Assembly (NCBI GenBank): GCA_928724745.1
Contig: CAKMXJ010000015.1
Location: 597,208-661,207, forward strand
Direction: 5' to 3'
DNA from: Anthracocystis setariae
Taxonomy: Eukaryota > Basidiomycota > Ustilaginomycetes > Ustilaginales > Ustilaginaceae
DNA length: 64,000 bases
The notes under the pieces were generated by a model that was not told where the DNA came from, did no database searches, and saw only the letters and a program-made list of their open reading frames with translations. Shown piece by piece: positions 52,201 to 59,027 of this stretch; positions within the stretch are counted from its first letter, which is position 1, and the number at the start of each line of letters is the position of its first letter. Both the position numbers and the translations under genes were made by a program.

Positions 52201-53555
52201 ACTCCTGTGGACAGGAGGTTGACGCCGAAGGATGGTATGTATGCCACGTTCGACAGTGTGATCTTGTTCGTTTTTCCTCGTCCGATATTGACTTCGAGGT
52301 CCACTGTGCCGAGTCCTTCGATTTTGACCGGAACTTCGTTTGCTACCCAGATGGGTCGCATTGACACGCCTAGTTTGAGGTCCCGGAATAGAGTCTTGTT
52401 ACAACAGATGTGTCGACTGGCACCCGAGTCCATTAACCACATTGTTGACCGCGGATGTGTGAACTCACTGGCGGAGTAGACGTTGTCACGCCCGGGTTCA
52501 CCAGTTTTGGCGTTCGGTTGAGAACCCGACGTCGGGTTCTTGGGTTTCGGGCATTTGTTCGCATAGTGCCCCTTTTCTTGACAATTGAAGCAAGTGATCT
52601 TCTCGATTGGCGTTTTCGGCTTCGTCTTGGGGTTTCGCTTCGGGTTTCGTTGACCCTTCCATTTGTTTTCTTGTCCGGCGTAGTATGCCGATGACCCGAC
52701 CCGGGTTCGCTGGTGCATGCCCTGAACGTTGATGCCAAGGCGCAATTCCTCGCTTCGCAGGCGAGTAACGATGTTGTCGAGCTCGACCTTCTCATTAATG
52801 ACGGCACTCTTGACAACCAGGGTCTCGACTTCGTTGTCGCCCCTTCGGACGATCATTTCGCTTGTCTCTCGGCGTGCTCGGTAGATCTCCTCGATTTGTG
52901 CTTGGATGTTATCATATTCCTTGCGGAGACCCTTCATTAGTACGCTGTACTTCTTGTTGAAGCTAATTGTAATGCCTGCCATGGTCAGCTGGTCTGACAG
53001 TTCGGTGATTCGGCTGACGAATCCGTCGATGGTTCGTCTATCTTGCTTGAGACTGTTGAGCTCCGTCTCCATTTCCTTGAGTTGCCATTTCATGGCTTTA
53101 GCGAATCGTTCCTCGAGGGTTTTCCAGATTGTGTGTGCGTCTTCAAGGTCCGCAATAGTGTGTTTAATTTCACTAGAGAGACTGCTTCGTAGCATGCCGC
53201 AAGCGGTAAAGTTGGCGTTAATCCACTCTCCGTGCTTGGGGTCAGAGGCTTCAGGCCGGGGTAGAGTCCCCTTAATGATTCCATAGATTCGAGCACCCTT
53301 TTGCATGAGAATGTCGATGCATTGGTCCTTCCATTGGTAATAGTCGCGTGCCTGTGTCAATTTCGGCAATCCGGGGGAATTATGCGGGACCCCGTCGATG
53401 GATTGCATGATTTCTTTGGTGTATTCGGAACCCGTCGTCGGGTTCGGTAAATTTCTTTCGGTGTTTTCGGGTTCTCCGGTGATCGAATTGACTCGAGAGC
53501 GGGATCGAGTATTCAAGTATATATCATTCGAGTTTCCAGCAGGCTTTGGGCTCAT
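49248..53555 (-). CDS. Gag-Pol polyprotein of the copia element
   Basis: 1435 aa in a single frame with no frameshift between gag and pol. Domains in order: Gag-like helical region (~45-280), CCHC zinc knuckle CFNCQEKGHYANKC (322-335), aspartic protease WLMDSGASRHI (Asp376), integrase with H510/H515/C541/C544 zinc site and the D572, D635 (RSDNGGEY), E671 triad spaced D-D35-E, reverse transcriptase (~945-1190) with YVDD at 1109-1112, RNase H with D1285 (FTDADHAG), E1328-type YAEYVA and VDNRAA. All catalytic residues are present. The ATG lies four bases inside the 5' LTR boundary, within the primer-binding site. CCCGACGTCGGG words in the frame are read as Pro-Asp-Val-Gly or similar (for example AKPDVGFADPP). 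Gag and Pol amounts must be set by processing or splicing, since no stop separates them. Confidence 0.95.
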   Translation of the reverse strand: MSPKPAGNSNDIYLNTRSRSRVNSITGEPENTERNLPNPTTGSEYTKEIMQSIDGVPHNSPGLPKLTQARDYYQWKDQCIDILMQKGARIYGIIKGTLPRPEASDPKHGEWINANFTACGMLRSSLSSEIKHTIADLEDAHTIWKTLEERFAKAMKWQLKEMETELNSLKQDRRTIDGFVSRITELSDQLTMAGITISFNKKYSVLMKGLRKEYDNIQAQIEEIYRARRETSEMIVRRGDNEVETLVVKSAVINEKVELDNIVTRLRSEELRLGINVQGMHQRTRVGSSAYYAGQENKWKGQRNPKRNPKTKPKTPIEKITCFNCQEKGHYANKCPKPKNPTSGSQPNAKTGEPGRDNVYSASEFTHPRSTMWLMDSGASRHICCNKTLFRDLKLGVSMRPIWVANEVPVKIEGLGTVDLEVNIGRGKTNKITLSNVAYIPSFGVNLLSTGVMRKKVEIVTNDRETVARTTDGRITCRGVHIGPLTYVDQVGTDFAGMAAEHEANTTNWHKRLGHPGQARLEEIAKVVPQVILNPRTPAKCETCQIGKSHKQPFSRNTTSGSTKPLELVHTDVVGPMPDETPQGHRYAVTFIDDFSRFTVAFLLTRKSEVYGHFLEYKTMMEKQTGQSIKRIRSDNGGEYTSKELAELLRGNGIIHEHTAPYTPEQNGVAERMNRTLFDLARCMMIQSSSPYHMWGDAFLHAVYLNNRFPTKGAGMKIPTQLLRSITPDFSLARTFGCAAWAHVPEERRDKLEPRALACVYVGIAAGTKAFKLFNVAEDRYITTVHATFDEGTFPFSHDTESSVRFAKPDVGFADPPRINTMTKEIDTPPQSNHQSAELQQNTSEDSNSWPYLTPEERAAGIQTPPGSPPGSPRLDALAALEETDAVEKPTSGLDDSDPIGLLDDEPRTITQAFQRPDWELWKQAVNKELASHKDNNTWNLVTPPKDANVIGSRWVFKIKQKSDGTIDKYKARLVAQGFAQKHGIDYDETFAPVVKLATLRLLMILSLQIGLTIYQMDVETAYLNGEIDKDIYMRPPPREPDADPHTPGLLCKLNKSLYGLKQAGRTWYQKADSTLRGMGFKRSNHDSALYIKNPTLGSETHPLVLTLYVDDILIFARSKPLAESVMNDLRKHFKMTGGEQLDYILGIQVKQSPDSIHLSQTSYIRRLLLTYGLESANIVHTPLNPSANIAEGDLLSSSEHSKYRSIVGQILYIATCTRPDISYAVQRLSRELANPHSNAMVQAKHLLRYLKGTETHGLEYKPAVGFPIHDMNLDFGSLLQTFTDADHAGDTLTLRSTSGIVNTVNTMPYSWISKLQSIITDSTTYAEYVAMAEAAKEITWCRWLVEELGLKVKNPTQLMVDNRAAIELAKEPKFHNQTKHFCLKYHITRSYQAEGLLIVKPVSTTNQLADILTKALEKNKVQANRENLHILPTN

Positions 53556-53559
53556 AACC
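53548..53559 (-). other. primer-binding site, half-tRNA type (initiator tRNA-Met anticodon arm)
   Basis: Directly after the 5' LTR the minus strand reads GGTTATGAGCCC. This is complementary to the anticodon region of initiator tRNA-Met (GGGCTCATAACC), not to a tRNA 3' end. The same arrangement is known from Drosophila copia, which is primed by the cleaved 5' half of initiator tRNA. Its ATG is the start codon of Gag-Pol. Confidence 0.75.
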
Positions 53560-53939
53560 TGTAAAATTATAGCAAATGAGAAATGACGGCCTTACGGCAA
53601 AGCCAAAAGGGATAAGTAGTTACTTCTGACTTTTGAGCGTGACTTACGGAAGTAGGCGTCGGGTGATCAACCCCGACGTCGGGTTCTGACAAACTGCGGG
53701 TTTGTTAGAATCCCGGAAGTCTTAGGATTACCGAGCGTTATCTTTGTTGTTATATCAAAGATCCACGTCTGGTTTCGTACGCTCACGTCGTTTCGCAGAG
53801 GTTAGGAAGCTCGAATGAGAAATACTGTGAGTACTCGACAATTGCTCGACGAGTTGTCGGAGAGAAGGTATGATAAGAGTAAATGGGGAAAAGATTCGAT
53901 GGAATTCCAAGACCATTAACGGGGCATGACAATACGGTG

Positions 53940-53947
53940 CTTATATA
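53940..53947 (-). promoter_or_regulatory. TATA box of the copia 5' LTR
   Basis: TATATAAG on the minus strand, placed about 385 bp from the internal end of the LTR. In the diverged LTR the corresponding word is TACATAAG, an altered box. Confidence 0.55.
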
Positions 53948-54283
53948 CACAACTGACTAGCTCGGATGCTTGTACATGGGAGCTCTTGGTGATTCGTTAC
54001 AAGAAGTATCACATTTACGGCGTGGTCTTCTTGCTTCGTTACCAGTGAGCGACTCCGTCGATGAGGGCGTGGTCCCGAGGTCGGATTGAGAGGTTCCGTT
54101 GTGGATCTTTGTGATATGCCCGGATATGGTGAACCCGACCTCGGGTTTGGAGTAATGTCTTGCGTCGTGTGTCTCGAACGGTGGGTCTTGGACGCGTGTA
54201 TGAGTTTCCGGCGAATTTCCATAACTGCGGTCGTGTTTGTCCGGATCCGGAATAAATCGCTAGTCCGCATGCGGATGGCAGAA

Positions 54284-54295
54284 CCCGACGTCGGG
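54284..54295. promoter_or_regulatory. CCG-ACGT-CGG palindrome upstream of the LTR TATA box
   Basis: A perfect 12-bp palindrome, CCCGACGTCGGG, within AGAACCCGACGTCGGGTTCT. With the near-copy at 54134-54145 it lies 190-340 bp upstream of the TATA box, a typical upstream-activator position. Everted CCG-N4-CGG repeats are known targets of Zn2Cys6 regulators such as yeast Leu3. Binding here is untested. Confidence 0.4.
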
Positions 54296-54358
54296 TTCTG
54301 GGCCGAAGGGTGAAATGCTCTAAGTGTGAGGCGACATGAAGAACCCTAGATTCTAACA

Positions 54359-54363
54359 ACGGG
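54359..54363. repeat. 5-bp target-site duplication, right copy (ACGGG)
   Basis: Exact repeat of 46540-46544; the empty site would have read GCACGGGTGTGTG. Confidence 0.92.
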
Positions 54364-55535
54364 TGTGTGTAAGATTAAAAATTGAAACTGTGGCTTGGTG
54401 GCAAGGCCAAGACAGTGTTAGATCTCAGAGATCCAAAAGTCATGTTGCACTCAGATTACCTCACTTGACAGCACTAAACATGCAAGCTTGCTTGTTTGAT
54501 CACAACAAGATTAGGATAAAACTCTTGTGTTACACATGCACATATAAAAAAGGGTTGGGCCTCCCTTTTACCTGAGTATTGTTGGAAATCTGATACCAAT
54601 TTCCGTCATCTCTTCTATGCAACAAAGCAAAAGTCTAACATGCCGCCTCAACTAAGGGCACCTTGCCAGCAAGGTGCCATTCTCGACATTGTCACTTCCA
54701 CTCCATGATCCACAGACTCATATTTGGTGATTCCCATGGTCCCAACGTCCAACATGTTGGGGACGCCAAGGGACCTAGACTTACAGCATTCCAGGGGGAG
54801 TCTGGACTCGACCTTGATGGCAAGGTTCCAGACTCAACGGTAACTCACAGGGAACGCCAGCAAGCTATTTGAGATACCCCGCAAGGTTGCATCCCTTGAT
54901 GTTGAGGTGACCACAACCTCAAGTCAATGCCCCATAGATCATGTATGAAGTCTGTATGGCAAACATCAACAGTCAGAAGAACATTTTGTAGTTCCTGTTA
55001 AAACGTACAACTCGTCTGATCACTATTTCATGGTGAGCGGACGTCGGAGTTTGATTGTGAACACGTAAGGACGCGTGTTTACCATGATCCTTGGTTTTAC
55101 TTCAAACTACGACCTTGAGGGTGTGTTCGTAATCACTAAGTAGTTGTTAATCTTCTTTGGCGGCAAAGCCTGCACGAGTGGGTTGAGAATAACAACGCTT
55201 GTCCTGGTGGGCGCTGTAGGCTAGGAAGCTTGGTAGGTTACCATGTGAGAGACAAACACGCAAGCCTGCGTGTTGGTATACTTGGTTGTATGTTAGGAGC
55301 ACACTTTGTTAGTTGATGATTCAATAGATTTCCGATTACCAAACGGCAGAATGCAACTTCTATATATACATATGGTGTGAGCTAACATATACGGCTAAGT
55401 GACGACCATCGTCGCTGTAGCCTTACTCCAGAAGGTCCCATTGACCGACAAGTGTTCCTTGCTAGACACGCAACTTTGAGTGTCTTTCCTCCTTGTTGAG
55501 GACATCACTGTATGTCTTGTTTGTTGCTCTTAGGG
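54364..55535. other. gene-free accessory stretch with a cluster of hairpins
   Basis: 1.2 kb without a coding region. Hairpins: GGCACCTTGC-CA-GCAAGGTGCC (54657-54678, ten perfect pairs), a two-part hairpin at 54798-54835 (GAGTCTGGA/TCCAGACTC around ACCTTG/CAAGGT), TTGAGGT/ACCTCAA at 54902-54922, and GGAAAT/ATTTCC near 54583-54603. TGTTGGAAATCTGATACC at 54580 looks like an LTR start containing a reversed TGGTATCA word, and TATATATA near 55362 could be an LTR promoter, but no matching end or target duplication was found. It may be an old solo LTR. Confidence 0.4.
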
Positions 55536-56761
55536 TTCTAATGCTTATCCCCAGGTGGGCAGCTCGCATCTGGCCCTCTGGAAGACGGTCCATTTGAAAT
55601 CTGAGACGCGTCTGTATTCATCTGGCAAGACAGTCCAATACAAATTGGAAGACGGTCCAATATAAATTGGAAGACGGTCCAATATAAATTGGAAGACGGT
55701 CCAATACAAATTCAACTTTTTTGAGCGTGCTGAGCAGGGAAGACGGTCTACTACAAATGGAAGATGGTCCACTACAAATCCAAGACGGTCTGCTACAACT
55801 GGAAGACGGTCCACTACAAATCCAAGACGGTCCACTACAACCAGAAGACGGTCTGCTACAACTGGAAGACGGTCCACTACAAAGCCAAGACGGTCCACTA
55901 CAAATGGAAGATGGTCTACTACAAATCCAAGACGGTCTGCTACAACTGGAAGATGGTCCACTACAAATCCAAGACGGTCTACTACAAATCCAAGGCGGTC
56001 TGCTACAAAAAGAAGACGGTCCACTACAAAGCAACAATTTGGAGACGGTCCACTACAATTGCAAGACGGTCTACTAGAACTGGAAGATGGTCTGCTTCAA
56101 CAGTGAAGATGGTCAGCTTCAACAGCAAGACGGTCCACTACAAAAGCTTTGATATTTGCAACACTGTTGCATTCCTTTTTTTGACAACCGCTCATCATAC
56201 TCAATCAACATGTTGCAGATCACCTGCCCCATATGCAACTATGCCTATGCCGCAAGCAACATGACCAACCACTTGCGCAAGGCTCACAATGGCATAGCTG
56301 TCAGTGCAGAGGCAGCGGCAGCTGCAGGACTTGTAGCATGTGCTTGCGGACAAGTTGTGAAGAATGTGGCAGCACTCCGCAAGCATCAAGGCATCCGCAA
56401 ATGTCAAGGTGCAGCAACTCAATCAAGTCAGGCTCAACCTACGCCTGCACCAGCACCAGCAGCATCAGCACCAGCAGCAACAACAACAACAACTACAACA
56501 ATATCAGCATCAGCAGTCTCTCAAGATGCGGTAACTCAAGATGCGGTGAGTCCAGAGCTTGCAACTGCGCCTGCGGCAGAAGAGCAACCTGCCGACCCTT
56601 TCCTTGCCGTGTTGGATCCAGCAATTCTGGCAGAGGAGGATTCAATTGAATTGAATTCTGATTCAAATTCAGAGGCTAGCGTGGAGAGCTCAGAGGATTT
56701 TCCCCTGACGCTTGTGGAGGACAACTTGGATGTGGTCTTTGCAGAGGCAGAGGCTGAGGCT
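55536..56761 (+). repeat. first copy of a duplicated segment (minisatellite plus gene 5' part)
   Basis: From TTCTAATGCTTATCCCC the sequence matches 58251-59570: leader, short 22-bp repeats GACGGTCCAATATAAATTG (55621-55710), about nineteen 21-bp units of the type AAGACGGTCCACTACAAATCC (about 55739-56147), and the start of the zinc-finger gene. The copies differ at many positions and in repeat number. The 21-bp unit contains no stop in several frames, so open frames across the array are not evidence of genes. Confidence 0.85.
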
Positions 56762-56776
56762 TGTGAAAGGAAATAG
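56210..56776 (+). pseudogene. truncated copy of the zinc-finger gene, cut by an LTR
   Basis: It begins MLQITCPICNYAY and runs parallel to the intact 944-aa gene for ~184 codons through the C2H2-like finger, the CXC...H...C segment and the start of the acidic region. At 56762 it runs into an LTR and stops after five foreign codons (tag at 56774). The copies differ at roughly one in six residues in the first 65, several of them in or next to the finger, so this is not a fresh duplicate. The remaining ~760 codons are missing. Confidence 0.8.
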
Positions 56777-57562
56777 GGTGGGAAATTACGGCCTTACGGC
56801 AAAGTGAAGAGTAAATGGTTAATTATGGCTTTTGAGCGTGACTTACGGAAGTAGGCGTTGGGTGATCAACCCCGATGTTGGGTTCTGACAAACTGCGGGT
56901 TTGTTAGAATTCCGGAAGCCTTAAGTTATCCAAACGTTGTCTTTGTTATTATTCCAAAGACTTCACGTCGGGTTACAGACGTTCACGTTATTTTGCAGAG
57001 GTTAGGAAGCTTGAATGAGGAATATTATGAGTACTCGACAATTACTCGATGAGTTGTTGGAGAGAAGGTATGGTGAGAGTAAATAGGGGAAAGATTCGAT
57101 GTATTCCAAGAGCACTAACGGGTCAAGATGAGGGAGCGCTTATGTACACGTTGAGACTACTAGAGGACGCCTTCCAGCGTCCGTACTAAGCATTCCTTGA
57201 CGAATGCCGCAATGTCCATAGCGTGGTCCTCTTACTCGATTGTATGAGGTTTTCTCACCTTCGTGTGGTGCGTATCTTGGTCGGGTCTGAGCACTTTGGA
57301 TTTTCCTTTTTATGACGCATCCGGAATTATCATAACCCGACCGCGGGTTTTGAGATGATGTTTCGAACCTTTTGTCTTGGACCGAGTGTCTTGATTGCGT
57401 ATGTGGGTTTTGGGTGGTTTTTTGTGAAGAGCATCGTGGTTGTCCAAATCCGGCTGAAGACGCAAGCCCGCACGCAAGTTGCAAAACCCGACGTCGGGTT
57501 TTGTGGCCCGATGGTGAAATGTTCTAAGTGAGAGACGGAATATGGAACTCTGCGTTCCAACA
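56762..57562 (-). repeat. diverged copia LTR (801 bp)
   Basis: TGTGAAAGG...TTCCAACA. It shares long blocks with the intact LTR, such as GAGCGTGACTTACGGAAGTAGG and ACAAACTGCGGGTTTGTTAG. It keeps an exact CCCGACGTCGGG at 57487-57498 although its TATA word has changed to TACATAAG. Confidence 0.85.
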
Positions 57563-57641
57563 GTCCCCCGCGTCGAACACTTCACACACATCAGGCACAG
57601 TCAATTATTTTGCAGCAGGGTAATGGAATTCACAACGGGTC

Positions 57642-58250
57642 TTAAGGACCCAAAGTACTAGAGCTAGACGCTTGGGCGAACCTGTTTCGAGGGCCGGGAG
57701 CCTCGCGTTTCTCAATGAGTTCTTTGACCTGCCCCAGGATTTTGATGAAGAACAAAGGGTCCCACTTCTTCGGGGGTGGCTTCCCTGTTCTCGTGGCTAC
57801 AATTGTGTTAAGGCATACCTCCTTGGCTTCGTCAACTCTGCCTCAGAGTTCCTCAACAAGCATCATTTTCCTGGTTTTCTTACCTTTGTACCCTAGTCCT
57901 CGACATGGCTTTGAGATTACCATGCAATGATCGCAAGACCCGCAGGCGGGGTCTCGCTTCTTCCCTTGGTGATTGACCCCGGCGCCAAAGGAGCAATGTA
58001 CGCCAATGAGCTCACACTCTTGGCAGCCGGGTGTCATGATCACGAGGCCGTGATGAGGAGTTTGGCCCAGCGGAGTAAAGTGCCTTCGTGAGTTCAGCAC
58101 TACTCCCGCTGGGACAACGAAGCGCTTCTGCTTCGATAGTGGAACACCTGGGGTGAGCGCCCCCGACCATGCCAGGTGCGAGGGGAGGGGGTGTTCGATC
58201 GATCCGCCAGCCGGTTGAACTTCATCCGCCTCTGTGTTTGCCTCAGAGGC
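57642..58250 (-). pseudogene. 5'-truncated copy of the accessory Zn2Cys6-like gene with a nonsense codon
   Basis: It is homologous to residues ~300-504 of the intact accessory protein. All six cysteines and their spacing are kept (CQECELIGVHC ... CDHCMVISKPC), as are KQKRFVVPAGVVL and GKPPPKKWDP. A TGA at 57843-57845 replaces the Arg codon of the ELRGK segment, so the last ~65 codons are cut off. The 5' part is missing beyond 58250. The retained C-terminal reading frame shows the C-terminal block is a family feature, not noise. Confidence 0.8.
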
Positions 58251-59027
58251 TTCTAATGCTTATCCCCAGGTGGGCAGCTCGCGTCTGGCCCTCTGGAAGA
58301 CGGTCCATTTGAAAATTGGAACACGGTCCAATTGAATTGTGAGACGCGTCTGTATTCATCTGGCAAGACGGTCCAATACAAATTGGAAGACGGTCCAATA
58401 CAAATTCAACTTTTTTGAGCGTGCTGAGCAGGGAAGACGGTCTACTACAAATCCAAGACGGTCCACTACAAGTCCAAGACGGTCTACTACAAATGGAAGA
58501 CGGTCTACTACAACTCCAAGACGGTCTACTACAAATGGAAGACGGTCTACTACAACTCCAAGACGGTCTACTACAAATGGAAGACGGTCCACTACAAATC
58601 CAAGACGGTCTGCTACAAATGGAAGACGGTCCACTACAAATGGAAGACGGTCCACTACAAATCCAAGACAGTCTGCTACAAATGGAAGACGGTCCACTAC
58701 AAATCCAAGACGGTCCACTACAAATCCAAGACGGTCCACTACAAATCCAAGACGGTCTGCTACAAATCCAAGACGGTCAACTACAAGTCCAAGACGGTCT
58801 GCTACAACTGGAAGACGGTCCACTACAAATCCAAGACGGTCTGCTACAATTGGAAGACGGTCAACTACAACACTACAATTTGGAGACGGTCCACTACAAT
58901 TGCAAGGCGGTCTACTAGAACTGGAAGACGGTCAGCTTCAACAGCAAGACGGTCCACTACAAAAGCTTTGATATTTGCAACACCGTTGCATTCCTTTTTT
59001 GACAACCGCTCATCATACTCAATCAAC
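58251..59027 (+). repeat. second copy of the leader and 21-bp minisatellite upstream of the intact gene
   Basis: After the shared leader (TTCTAATGCTTATCCCCAGG) come about 25 units of a 21-bp repeat (about 58434-58965), core GACGGTCYRCTACAA with alternating AATCC, AATGG and ACTGG/ACTCC tails, ending ~60 bp before the gene's ATG. The array lies in the promoter or 5' leader of the 944-aa gene, as in the truncated copy. Several frames stay open across it because the unit length is a multiple of three. Confidence 0.85.

Larger units (their letters stand above)
46545..54358 (-). mobile_element. complete Ty1/copia LTR retrotransposon with an additional 3' gene
   Basis: 7814-bp element transcribed on the minus strand. 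Parts in element order: 5' LTR (53560-54358), primer-binding site, Gag-Pol frame (53555-49248), an extra gene (48938-47424), polypurine tract, 3' LTR (46545-47343), bounded by ACGGG duplications. Domain order protease-integrase-RT-RNase H defines Ty1/copia (Pseudoviridae type). LTRs look identical and both genes are uninterrupted, so the insertion is recent and probably competent. Unusual: the extra gene, a start codon inside the primer-binding site, and a palindromic word scattered through the LTRs and coding sequence. Confidence 0.95.
53560..54358 (-). repeat. 5' LTR of the copia element (799 bp)
   Basis: Same sequence as 46545-47343. As the promoter LTR for minus-strand transcription it carries a TATATAAG box (53940-53947) with palindromic CCG-N4-CGG words upstream at 54134-54145 (one mismatch) and 54284-54295, and another downstream at 53672-53683. 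Confidence 0.95.
46657..57498. repeat. dispersed palindrome family CCCGACGTCGGG
   Basis: Exact 12-mers at 46657, 47269, 49025, 51120, 52525, 53672, 54284 and 57487 (start positions). One- or two-mismatch relatives lie at 47119, 49758, 50876, 51873, 53431, 54134 and 57334. All lie in the copia element or its diverged relative; I noticed none elsewhere in the window. Copies occur in LTRs, in the pol-ORF2 spacer and inside the Gag-Pol reading frame, often extended to AACCCGACGTCGGGTT. Confidence 0.85.
56762..58250 (-). mobile_element. truncated relative of the copia element (3' LTR plus 3' part of the accessory gene)
   Basis: It consists of an 801-bp LTR (56762-57562), the conserved polypurine tract and the 3' half of an accessory-gene copy, ending abruptly at 58250 where the second copy of the duplicated segment begins. 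It is clearly diverged from the intact element but collinear with it: palindromic words sit at the same LTR offsets (about +110, +572, +725). No second LTR or target duplication is present. Confidence 0.85.

Noticed and set aside
54580..55535. Solo LTR starting TGTTGGAAATCTGATACC
   Set aside because: The start and a TATA-like word look right, but I could not find a matching CA end or a target-site duplication, so it is described only as a possibility.
55545..56024. Repetitive reading frames across the first minisatellite (both strands)
   Set aside because: A 21-bp stop-free unit opens several frames at once on both strands; none has an independent start context or conserved content.
58434..58965. 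Possible CRISPR-like array
   Set aside because: Units are contiguous, with no unique spacers, in a eukaryotic genome; it is a minisatellite.
58339..58971. 210-codon repetitive frame across the second minisatellite
   Set aside because: Same cause; it stops just before the real gene and is out of frame with it.
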